Below are positions 1 through 10,094 of a DNA stretch of 64,000 bases, in pieces. Source of the stretch: Mytilisepta virgata (lineage: Eukaryota; Mollusca; Bivalvia; Mytilida; Mytilidae); the NCBI GenBank assembly GCA_028015205.1, contig CM051513.1, forward strand, positions 42,908,841 to 42,972,840, read 5' to 3'. The position numbers and the translations under genes were made by a program. Under the pieces are notes generated by a model, which saw nothing but the letters and a program-made list of their open reading frames with translations, made no database searches and had not been told where the DNA came from. The first letter of the stretch is position 1. Each line of letters begins with the position of its first letter.

Positions 1-160
1 TTTACTGTTTATTCTGCCCTAAATATATTATTTGTAAATATTCTATTGATTTTAGGTATTGTTTGACATTTTAATCAGTTCGGGTCTAATTAGTTCTCGC
101 CGTGATATTGGCTGCAATATCGCCAGCACGGCGTTAAACAACAATCAATCAATCAATCAA
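1..160 (+). repeat. SINE-like repeat with (AATC)n tail
   Basis: The right end has a TTCTCGCCGTGATATTGGCT segment, then CGTTAAACAACAATC and an AATC microsatellite. A reverse-complement copy lies at about 38,872-39,030. The match continues upstream through the AT-rich left part, so this is a dispersed repeat and not a chance motif. No clear tRNA-like A/B box is visible in the part present, and the left end may lie outside the window. Confidence 0.6.
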
Positions 161-340
161 TGAAAGGGAGGGAAATCTTCCGGTATGACAAAAAAAGCAA
201 AATATAACAAAAACGGCAAAAAACCACAAAGTACCAAAATATCGAAAAGATCAGTGTTGTGGAAAGTTGGTGAATAAAGAATCTGAAATGCCTTATTTCA
301 AGATTAAAACATTTAAAGTATCACTGGAGGTAATATTTAA

Positions 341-445
341 ACAGAAATTGTTTCTCCAACAAGGTAGTGCCACTATATACAAATGTATAGGCAATAATTT
401 AACAGAAATTGTTTCTCCAACAACATATAGTGCCACTATGTATAT
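341..445. repeat. 61-bp tandem duplication
   Basis: The phrase ACAGAAATTGTTTCTCCAAC occurs at 341 and again at 402, each time followed by a TAGTGCCACTAT segment. This gives two imperfect 61-bp copies. The small ORF across it is not convincing as a gene. Confidence 0.6.
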
Positions 446-559
446 GTAACAGCAAAATGCAGACCTATGAAGTGCAATTTAATTAAAATGATGTACAGAC
501 AGATAAAAGAACCAGTCAAAACTTAAAGGAATTATTTATTTATAAAGCAACTTTTGCTG

Positions 560-1645
560 TATCATGGAGCCAAATTCAAGACCTTCCATACATCATTCAA
601 AAAATTTCAGCAATAAGTCCAGGACCTTCAATACATCATTCCCATGAAGTTTGGTTCAATTTGCTAGTTTGGTTCAGTTTGCTTAAATAGCTTCAGAGAA
701 GAAAGCAAATATATGCTTTTCCCATAGGGTCCATAATTAAACTATGTTCTGCCCTGGCCGCCATGTTTTTCGGCAGATCGGCAAAATTTCGGCAATCTAA
801 GTCAAGGACCTTCCATACATTATTCCTGTAAAGTTTGGTTCAATTTGCTTCAATAGCTTCAGAGGAGATAGCAAATATATGCGTTCCCCATAAAGTCCAA
901 TGTTAAACTATGTTCTGCGCTGGCTGCCTTGTTTTTTAACAGATCGGAAAAATTTCGGCAATCTAAGTCAAGGACCTTCCATACATCATTCCAGTAAAGT
1001 TTGGTTCAATTTGCTTAAATAGCTTCAGAGGAGATAGCAAATATATGCTTTTCCCATAGGGTCCAATGTTAAACTATGTTCTGCGCTGGCGGCCATGTTT
1101 TTCGGCAGATCGGCAAAATTTCGGCAATCTAAGTCAAGGACCTTCCATACATCATTCCTGTAAAGTTTGGTTCAATTTGCTTCAACAGCTTCAGAGGAGA
1201 TAGCAAATATATGCTTTTCCCATAGGGTCCAATGTTAAACTATGTTCTGCGCTGGCGGCCATGTTTTATGGCAGAACAAAAAAATTTCGGCAATCTAAGT
1301 CAAGGACCTTCCATACATCATTCCTGTAAAGTTTGGTTCAATTTGCTTAAATAGCTTCAGAGGAGATAGCAAATATATGCTTTTCCCATAGGGTCCAATG
1401 TTAAACTATGTTCTGCGCTGGCGGCCATGTTTTTTGGCAGATCGGAAAAATTCCGGCAATCTTAGTAAGGGACCTTCCAGACAAAATTCCTGTAAAGTTT
1501 CGTTAAAATTGGTTCAGTGGTTTCAGAGGAGATAGCCAAAATGTAAAAAGTTTACGGACGGACGGACGGACGGACAGACGGACGGACGACGGACGCCAAG
1601 TGATGGCAAAAGCTCACATGGCCTTTAGGCCAGGTGAGCTAAAAA
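560..1645 (+). mobile_element. Tandem-core (pearl/HINE-like) element, 5' end not seen
   Basis: About five and a half head-to-tail units lie here. The anchor GGCAATCT falls at 791, 957, 1123, 1289 and (as GGCAATCTT) 1455, an exact 166-bp period. Each unit carries CCCATAGGGTCCAATGTTAA and GCGCTGGCGGCCATG. The array runs into a (GGAC)n tract, then GCCAAGTGATGGCAAAAGCTC and a hairpin whose arms are GCTCAC and GTGAGC around a GGCC-containing loop, ending TAAAAA. The same tail closes the elements at 24.1-25.0 kb and 27.0-28.4 kb. Bivalve 'pearl' elements and Helentron-associated non-autonomous elements are known to have about 160-bp tandem cores, so this is my assignment. The conserved 5' end seen in the sister copies is missing here. 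Confidence 0.7.
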
Positions 1646-1752
1646 TCTTTAAATGAAATATTTACAACTAAATGATTTGAATTAAAAATTTAACTTTTTT
1701 TTTTTAAAGATAAACTTTAAAATTAAACATGACATACCTGTAAATAATATGC

Positions 1753-1878
1753 AATGCGTTCAGGTTCAAATACTTTATTTTTAGATGTTTATCTACCAAA
1801 TTCCAGTGGTCAAGTGACGCTTATTTTTTTGGTAAATTTAAGGGTGAGTGACCACTGGATTAAGGACCCGAACGCATT
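1753..1878. mobile_element. Foldback MITE-like repeat
   Basis: The two ends are inverted. AATGCGTTCAGGTTC on the left pairs with GGACCCGAACGCATT on the right. Further in, TCCAGTGGTCAAGTGAC pairs with GTGACCACTGGA. The 126-bp unit would fold into one imperfect hairpin. No coding potential and no clear target duplication were identified. Confidence 0.6.
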
Positions 1879-1879
1879 A

Positions 1880-4000
1880 ACCAATCAGGTATGAATTCTT
1901 ATAAAAAAAGACAACCCCTAGCCCTGTCAATAATTCTTATTCTTATGTAATGAGTAATCTGCTTTTAAGGGCCGAAAGCGCTAAATTGGTTTTGACGTGT
2001 AATTAAAATTTATTCTTTGTCTGTCTAGTGTCCGGATTAATTCGAGGACAAAGGAAGTTAATTTGTAACAATCCATGTCAAACTTTGTTATATAATGTCG
2101 GGCTGTTTTATCTTAGCTCAACGCTTTATCCTAATATTGTTTGAACATCTGCGCGGGGATCATATTTTACTTACATGAAATTAAAGTTTTCACATTACCT
2201 TACTTTTAAATAAAAATGTCAATTAAATATTATATAAGGTTACAAATAAAAAAAATAGATAGTTAAAAATTTATTTGACTATAATTGTTATTAAATTCCC
2301 ATTTGAAACTTTATTTTATTTGAAATAGCTAAAATCATTTATTTTTATGTAATTCAGACTTGTAATGCATTTTGAACAAAATTACTGCATTACACTATTA
2401 AAAATCGCTAAATCGTGGTACTTTATGTTCATTAATTTAATTATTGTTTAAAGATTGCATACTGAATTTAGTACTGCATGAGAACAGACTGTACGTGTAA
2501 AATATATAACAGAACACAAATTCCCCAAAATAATAATAGATATCTCAGGTTTTACAAAAACGACCCTGTAAATACAAAGAATAAAAATCTAAAGTCATAG
2601 TGTGGGGCACGAAAGATAACTCTTATCATACACTATTAAGAGATACCGCACCACGCAAATGAAACAGCTATATGAATTCAAAAATATTTAATTTATCATT
2701 TCCTCATTCGAACAAAAGAAGACAAACAAATGTATATTTTGGAAAATAAATTTTCCAAAACTGTTTTAAATATTTTAAATGTTTCTGTATGTAAAATCTG
2801 GCATTTACGTTCAACCTTGTTTTTATCAAACATATGGAATAAATACTTCACAAATATGCATTATAAACATAGCATATTAGATAGCGCAACATTATGAACA
2901 ATTAGTAAAATCATAAAACAAATACAATAGCTTATCTCACACGAGGTGCAAAGGTCACGACCACTAGGCAAAATCACTTGTCAGCTTCATACAACAATCA
3001 TACTCAATATGGACAACCTGCATGACACATTTTACAATCATACGTTATGTGTTTCCATGACAAACATGACACTTTCTCTAATCAACATATATGAGTTTAA
3101 AAATGAAAAACGAACGATTTTAACTATTTATATGAGTTAATTTGCAACTGAATTTTACTCCATAAAACTTGCGAATTGTTTAATATTCCATGTGTTAAAT
3201 ATTAAATATAGTGAGAACAGACTCATGAATATTTACTTTATATGTTTTAACAGTATTTTATATCATAGATTTTAGTTTTATTCTAATTCTGTGCACTTTA
3301 CATGTTTTTATGTTTCACTTTTTTAAAAAATAAAGATTAACTTTCATGCACAGCTGATTCTTTCTAACCTGTTTTAAGTTTGAATATTAGATATAATTAG
3401 TACCGAAAATATAGCAAAGAAACTGACCTTATAAAGAATAAATCAAAACTACATAAATTCAGATATATACACTGTGGATTTCAATCAACTCAGGAACATT
3501 ACAATATGTAACATGACAGTTCAAAAATTTTTCTCAGAGGGATCAAGAACAAAAGAATTTCCTACCAAAATATTCACATGATGCCTCTAACCAATCAAAT
3601 ATAAAAATTGACAATAACACCAGGACAAACGGGGGCCAACCCTAATTTGCATATAAAATCAATCTGTATTAACACAAGGTATTTAAAAATCAAAGTACTT
3701 CAGTACTGTTTATTAGTATAAACAAGTTAAATCAATAAAGTTCATAAAATACAGTATAACAGTCAATCCATACAAACATTACTATATAAAAATATATTCA
3801 AATTACATACACTGTATAATCAACCGTGTTACACATACAATAAAGCTTTGATGTTTCACAAATACTTGTTAATTGAATTTAAATATTTTAAAGACCCCGT
3901 ACCCCATTCTAAAGTCATCGTGACATAAAAAGACGAAATAGGTCCAAAATTGAACATTGCTTAAAGTAATGTCTACAATTTATATATTATTTCGAATTGT
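1880..4000. other. AT-rich stretch, nothing recognised
   Basis: Short ORFs only (longest about 64 codons), no splice-bounded coding signal and no obvious repeat family. Confidence 0.5.
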
Positions 4001-4002
4001 CG

Positions 4003-4380
4003 AGTAGGCACCTGTGATGGATCACGGGGGCTTAACCCATACAGCTGTATACCGCGTCCCCAGGTGGCGTATAGGGTAGACCCTCTCGTTGTGGGGTTAT
4101 CAGGTCATAATACGGAAAATATGACCGCGGACCATAGTGGGTAACGCGTTGGGAGAATGCCACACTCCCTGCACGCTAAAGACCCCTTCTGTAATTTTCG
4201 AAAAAGAGTAGACTAATGCCGCTAAATTATTCGACCCTACCCAGCCATCCACCTTTTACAGTGGCAGTCAAAATTGGTTCCCCTTTGTGTCAAGTGTTTG
4301 ATAAATTGTGCTGGTTCTCGTCCTGATGAAGCATGAAATATTTGCCTCTGGACGTTAATCAACAATCAATCAATCAATCG
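4003..4380 (+). repeat. SINE-like family A copy 1
   Basis: This GC-richer 380-bp repeat begins near TAGGCACCTGTGATGGATCA. It contains GACCGCGGACCATAGTGGGT and CTAAAGACCCCTTCTG, and ends in TTCTCGTCCTGATGAAGCAT followed by a GACGTTAATCAACAATC tail and (AATC)n. A second plus-strand copy lies at 4,951-5,335, and a reverse 5'-half copy at about 39,703-39,925. The 3' end resembles that of the repeat at 1-160, as expected when different SINEs borrow the tail of one LINE. Confidence 0.7.
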
Positions 4381-4950
4381 AATTGTTGAATATACATGTC
4401 AAATTTAATCGTTTCGTTTTGATTCCCGTCCTTAAAACTGTTACGCGGATGTCTGACGAGCTGTAACCAGGCAATCGAAAGTGATTGCCAACTGGACACC
4501 CGGTTCCATTCTTTATAGAACGCAAGTGTTCCGCAAAGCAGTCACCAAGACGACAACATGCCTCTCCGATATATACCTAATCACAATTGGTACAGAGGAT
4601 TGCCTAAACCAAATTTATATCAGTACAGATACACCCATTTTGAATGATGTATTTGTTGTCAGGGCCAAAGATCTCTTTAGTATCCATGGTGTAGGGGCAT
4701 GTCACACATCTGGATCTTTTATATAGCCTGGTTCCCTGGTAGTCAGTTTTTTATGAGGAAATGTTCGACTTAATCGAAATACTGACTAAGTAGTTTTGTA
4801 GACGGTAAGCAGTGAAGGAAACCGTCTAAAAAATTTCGCACATCAACGGCACTTTTATCACTATGTTGTTAAAATTGTTCATAATGATGTTACGGATGAC
4901 GACATTATGGGAATGGTAAGTAAGGACTAGTGGAACACGTTTGTTGTTAG

Positions 4951-5335
4951 ATTGCCGACCGGAGTTTAGGGCGTTGGGTCTGGTCACATTGGAAAACAGA
5001 TTCAAATACCCTGTCAATGGCCGTTTGGGGAAAACCTCTCCTATAATACGGAAAGCCTGACCGCAGACCATAGTGGCTAAAGTGCCACTTTTCCTACACA
5101 CTAAAGACCCCTTCTGAAGTTTTTGAAAAGGAATGCTAATGCCGCTACAGAAGGCTAAATTATCCGACCTTACTAAAGCATCCTCCTTTTACAGTGGCAG
5201 TCAAAATTCGTTCCACTTTGTGTCTTGTCCCACCCCTGTTTGAATTGTTTGATAAATTGAACTGGTTCTCGTCCTTAAGAAGCATGAGATATTTGCCACT
5301 GGACGTTAAGCAACAATGAATCAATCAATCTACCA
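4951..5335 (+). repeat. SINE-like family A copy 2
   Basis: Colinear with the copy at 4,003-4,380. It shares ATACGGAAAGCCTGACCGCA-type sequence, CTAAAGACCCCTTCTG, TTTACAGTGGCAGTCAAAAT and the TTCTCGTCCT...ACGTTAAGCAACAAT tail. Its first about 100 bases differ. It sits directly upstream of the Harbinger-like exon. Confidence 0.65.
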
Positions 5336-5414
5336 TATTCGAGATATATAAATAAATTTAAACATATCAACTTGTCTGCATACTATCTCTGATTCTGTTT
5401 AATTTCATCAACAG

Positions 5415-5598
5415 AAGAGTTATTCGTAGAGAACGCGTTTTTCGCGATAGATCTGATGATCTTGATTCATTGAATGATGATCAACTGATAGCCCGTTATC
5501 GTTTTCCAAGACGCTGCATAATGGAATTGACGGACACCGTCAGAGACTTGATTGAAAGGCCTACTGTCAGATCACATGCAATTCCACCCCATATTCAG
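5415..5598 (+). pseudogene. HARBI1-like transposase exon (PIF/Harbinger remnant)
   Basis: The exon is bounded by ...CATCAACAG and CAG|GTGAGA and is open in one frame for about 61 codons. The peptide runs RVIRRERVFRDR, then a D-rich linker, YRFPRRCIMELTDTVRDLIE, then RPTVRSHAIPPHIQ. This matches the N-terminal region of HARBI1-type nucleases, with its RxRVFR motif, the 'RYRF...I..L...' helix and the 'T.RSHA' segment. The DDE catalytic exons that should follow were not found within the next several kilobases. I therefore read it as a fragment of a PIF/Harbinger transposon. The flanking GT-AG sites look intact, so a short transcript remains possible. Confidence 0.65.
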
Positions 5599-6086
5599 GT
5601 GAGAAACTTACAGAAAAAATACCATTCCCCTTCTATCTTTTTTTGTTTTCAAAATATGTGCTCTCTATCACGTCCAGTATTTTATGAAGTACAAATTAAG
5701 TGTAACTAATCCCTACTCGGTACCAATAAATATAAGTGCAGCAAATTTATTTATAAGTCAGTGTAACATTTTTGTTTTATATGCTTTACCATAATAAAGA
5801 TTGATATTATTTATATATGTCATAGAAATAACACTGGCAGTAATATTTACACCAGAAGATCAACTGAAATACATCTAAGATCATCTAAACTCCATAAAAA
5901 ACCCAATAAATGACGAAATAAACTTAGAGAAGAAATGGAACAAAATGAAACAATAGAAATACAAATGCATATATAACCCAACTAAATTTAAAACACAATT
6001 TCTGAAACAGTTAGTTATGTCTCGAGAAAACATAGACGAACAGATATAAACCCATACACGCAATTCCTTTGGAGTGGTGATATAAT

Positions 6087-6195
6087 AAAGCGTACTTAAA
6101 ACTAACGGTTTGCATTTTCTTTCTGCCACCCCTTTGGAAAGAGCATCCAGCTCTGCCTCCGTCCAATTTGGTTTCCTTTTGGAATGTTGCTCCAT
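6087..6195 (-). pseudogene. Myb/SANT-like domain start (Harbinger partner protein?)
   Basis: A minus-strand ORF from ATG 6195 reads MEQHSKRKPNWTEAELDALS and continues KGVAERKCKPLV. This is the opening helix of a Myb/SANT-like DNA-binding domain with the expected W-T-E-x-E signature. Autonomous PIF/Harbinger elements encode such a Myb-like protein beside the transposase, and a HARBI1-like exon lies 0.5 kb to the left on the other strand. Similarity stops after about 33 residues, so the rest of the domain is either on an unseen exon or lost. A partial, probably dead copy is the simplest reading. Confidence 0.5.
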
Positions 6196-6659
6196 TACAA
6201 AATGTACTTTCAAGTTTGTTGTCAATCAATGCTGTCTTTTGTTGATGTATATGTTACACAACACACATACAGCAGACGAACTTTCAACCGGCTTTCTTTG
6301 TTGATTATTAAGATCTATCCTTATATATCAAATGGCACCTACATTTTACAAACTACAAAGGTGCACACACGATATAGAGACAACCAAAAAAAATCTCGAG
6401 CAGACGTGATTACATATATATATATATATATATATGTATCCATTCATTCATAAATTCTCAATGAAACTCGCAGACCATCTTCAGTTATAATTTACAGTAT
6501 TACATTTAGTTACCGGACGAAATAACATACCTTTCCAAGCATGCCATACATTAGAAATACTTCAAATTGCATCTTATAGCAGGTGCTTGTTCCATGTAAT
6601 CACAAATGGCGGCTTGTCGGAAATGGTGTTTGCGCAGGTGTATTGAAAGTGAAACTATG

Positions 6660-6830
6660 TTGCTATGCATAATGTTAAACGTAAGAGTTTAACTTAAGAT
6701 TATATCTTACGAATTCTCTTGAGTGTAAAATAAATCTTACAATTGCTTTAGTGAAAAGGACTTAAGATTTCTCTTACGAAACTCGTAAGATTTTATCTTA
6801 AGAATAAACTTAAGATTTTTGTGAAAAGAT
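6660..6830. repeat. Foldback repeat rich in CTTAAGAT/ATCTTAAG
   Basis: Several inverted copies of CTTAAGAT/ATCTTA and TCTTACGA/TCGTAAGA lie within 170 bp, giving a nested foldback. A similar group occurs at 17,870-18,030. It could be a terminal part of the Harbinger remnant or a separate MITE. Confidence 0.4.
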
Positions 6831-7603
6831 TTGCTGTATTAGTAGTAGAGAATTATTTATGTCAAATTTACTAAATATAATTGATAAAAATAGATTTAAT
6901 TTATTGAAAACAAAAATCTTACATTTAATTGTTTTTTAAAGAGGATTGTGAACAATAACATGTCTCGCCGTCATTCCTCTATTTTCCCCTGGCTGCAGAC
7001 AACCCTCCATTTTTTTTTAGCGCAAAGGAGTTTGGTTTTCCCTGGAATTAAGTTCTGCTAGTATTCAACTTTTTGATGGTACGATCATTGCAGTCCCCTC
7101 AACAAGGTACTGTACACCACAAGATTGGAGTGTTCTTTATTTAACACTTTCTAAAAAAATAAGTTCAACATTTTCAGTCTTGTTAATGTGTGTTTTAATG
7201 GAATTCGAACCATAGCTTCACAGCCTCAGAATGTTGGAAAAAAGGCTAAAAGGGTTGACAGATACTACTGTGAAACACATATTATTCGTTGTACACCAAT
7301 ATTCTTGGATTTCGTGGAAACCGTATCCACGAATTTAAAAACCCAACGAAATATTTATGTCAATCAGTTTTATTACGAAGAGATAATGTTCCGGTTCATT
7401 GCCAAGGATGCTAGCTAGCTCTTTGCTTGACCCTTTTTATATTCAAATGGATGATCAAGTTAGAATGACCATGTTAACAGGGGAAAATGTGCTAGTTTTT
7501 TAAACAACGGAATATGGGCTCAGATTATAAATGAAAATATAGAAATTCATCAAACAATGTGTTGTACGCAACTTTTGCCTATATCTTTGTGGACTTTGGC
7601 TCC

Positions 7604-8560
7604 TGGTAAAAACGAAGAAGAATAAATAATATATTATAACTTTATTCTTGGATCTCAAGCATTTGACTATAACAAAACAATAACATAATAGACAAAGAGT
7701 TACATAACATACATTTTAAAAAGTGAAGTTAGTACAATCAGTTTGTTCGGAATTGTGTGAGTTATTTATTATATCAACAGATGCGAATAACTATAACATG
7801 CGCCAGGTGTATTGTAAATTAAACGTAAAATATCACAGAAGGACACATCCTGTTCTTGACATCAAATATGTGCTTATGCAATCATTTACGGTAATAAAAA
7901 TAAACTAAACTTATATGAGAATTAAATAATAAATTATTAGTGTTTGAGTCATACTTAAAGTCGACTGCTTAAAAATGTTTGTTTTATATAAAAAGTGTAA
8001 ATACGGCTTGTTTACAAAATTGTGCATAACGCTTAGGTCAACATTTACGGTAATGTACAGGTAAAATACAGGAACATGAAAATATCAACTTTAACAAAAA
8101 GAGTTATCTCCAACTTGAACCAAAAACGGAATGAAAATACAAGTTTCCGGAAATCAATTGAATATATGAGAAATGTTTGAAAAGCTCGTCACTTGAGTCA
8201 AGAATAAACAAACAAATAACTATTTACAAAACAAATATTTACAATGTTAAAGATTTGCCAAATATTAAATTTTTGAACCAAATATAAAGTTTTTCGAACA
8301 AAGTCCGTAATTTAAACTCGAATAGTCTTTTTAACCTTTCACCGTTATCGAAATAATCATTAAAATTTAAGAACATTGATTACTAAAATAAATTCAATCT
8401 AAATATGCATTTTGACGAAACAAAGTTATTTTCTAACAAATATTATTTATGAATAAAATATAAAATATACACATAAAAATCTAGACTTACCTGGTAAAAA
8501 CGAAGAAGAATAAATAAAATACTATAACTTTAATCTTGGATCTTAAGCATGTGACTAGGG
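7604..8560. repeat. Direct repeat pair about 70 bp long, 887 bp apart
   Basis: CTGGTAAAAACGAAGAAGAA followed by ATAAATA, TATAACTTTA and TCTTGGATCT appears at 7604-7672 and again at 8491-8560. The interval between has no coding potential. The copies could be the ends of an insertion or a local duplication. A partial relative of the 37.1-kb inverted-repeat element (TTCGTTGTACACCAATATTC) lies just upstream at 7,260-7,350. Confidence 0.5.
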
Positions 8561-9425
8561 AAAAAGGAAAACATCTAATTTTAAAGGACCTACACCACGT
8601 GCTTAGAGATCCCGGACCTTCTTCGTTTCAACCAATAAAATGTCATTTGACAAAATATCGAGAATGACCAGTAATATCTGATTGGTCAAAGTTTACAAGT
8701 ATTTTTGACCATCTATGGTGACACGTAGCAACTAAACATTCAATTAAATGGTTTCGGGGCATTATCGAATTATATGTAACAAAAGGGTCTAATTGCGAAA
8801 ACTTGCTTTAAACCTTTTCGTAAGTAATTAATGTCAATTCTTACTTATTTATTTATTTATCACAGCAGAAGTCGGCTTTTTGTCTTTTTTGACACAATCG
8901 CTCAAATTAACTTTTATGTCATGTTTTGAACAAACTATAAATTCCACAAAAATCATGTTTTGACAGTGAAATAAAAGATGAACTAAATTGTTTTAATAAA
9001 TTAGAAAATAAAAGTTTCACAAAAAGTAAATAATAATTTATGGTTTAAAGCTTTCTCAAAATTAATTATTAAAAATAACTTTCTCGAAATATTTTCAATT
9101 TCCAAAGCTGTTATATTTCTTATTTTGGAAATGTAAAATTTCAAAATAACTCTATAGCATCTCCCTTCTGACTCAATTAGCTTTGGACCCCAAAGCTGTA
9201 TACTATCAGCTATAAAATATACAAAATCAAATAATTAATATAAAACACAAACACAAAAAAAAAAATTCACAATATACAACTGAAAATAACATCAATGTCC
9301 ATTGTTGTTGTGTGCGATTCGTAAATGCCCATAATTACATCTAAGAATATTCGTCTAAAGCATTTGAAGTATTCTGCATTTGTATTGGAATGGCAAAACC
9401 TTGGTGAACAAGTAAAAGGTATGCC

Positions 9426-9431
9426 GTAAAA
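9426..9431 (+). other. Target-site duplication GTAAAA, left
   Basis: GTAAAA directly precedes the first base of the left inverted repeat (TATGGAATGCC). The identical hexamer directly follows the right repeat at 26,326-26,331. Confidence 0.85.
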
Positions 9432-10057
9432 TATGGAATGCCATAACTGTCTTATAGTGTAAATATTGAATGTGTTTTGTAGCTTTGTCTTTACGTCCTG
9501 TCATTTCTTCTTTATGTTGTGTGCAAATTCCTTTATGTCCTGACACTAAGTTTCTTTGTTATGTCAACTTAGCTACTTGTGTTGTTAAACAGTTATATGT
9601 TAAGTCATTGCCTCTCTTTGTTATGTGCCATATGCATTACGTTATGTAGTTATCACTGTACATTCTATGGATACCTTCAAACTTTATTGTCTTAAATCTT
9701 AACGTTCTGTCAATTTTTCTCGTTTTCTTGTCTATTTATTCTTACATTATGTCAGTTTATACTTGTGCCCTGTTGGAAATTTGTTTGTTATGTCGAATTT
9801 CCCAAACTTTTTGTTTAATTACTTTTATGTTCTTTCAAAAACTTATTTTGTTATATTTTAATAACTGTTTGTTATGTGTATGCGTATGTATCTCTTGTGA
9901 AAAATGCTATATGTCTTTGTATAACTTATATTTGTTATGCCAATTATTTGGTACTTTTAGTAAACATCCAAAACGTTATGTCAACTCGTCACTTCGTTAT
10001 GTGCAAACACCTATTACGTTATGATAAACGCCTTTGTGACGCAGATAAAAAAAAACG
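9432..10057 (+). repeat. Left terminal inverted repeat (about 626 bp)
   Basis: Near-identical by eye to the reverse complement of 25,701-26,325. Both start TATGGAAYGCCATAACTGTC and end at GATAAACGCCTNTGTGA, CAGAT and an A-run with ACG. Within it, GTTATG occurs nine times by my count, all reading inward, at irregular 20-90 bp spacing. The HECT start codon is 38 bases past the inner end, so the repeat probably carries that gene's promoter. ORFs inside the repeat mirror each other between the two ends and are not credible genes. Confidence 0.88.
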
Positions 10058-10094
10058 TAATCGTGATACAGATCTAGTAAAATTCAGAAAAAAA

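Noticed and set aside
5881..6225. Full 114-codon minus-strand ORF as a gene
   Set aside because: Only the first about 33 residues from ATG 6195 look like a Myb/SANT domain. The rest is low-complexity hydrophobic read-through.
9728..10024. 98-codon ORF at the left, nearly identical to one at 25,735-25,986
   Set aside because: It lies within the terminal inverted repeats. The similarity reflects DNA conservation of the TIRs, and the low-complexity Leu/Cys/Tyr-rich peptide has no family signal.
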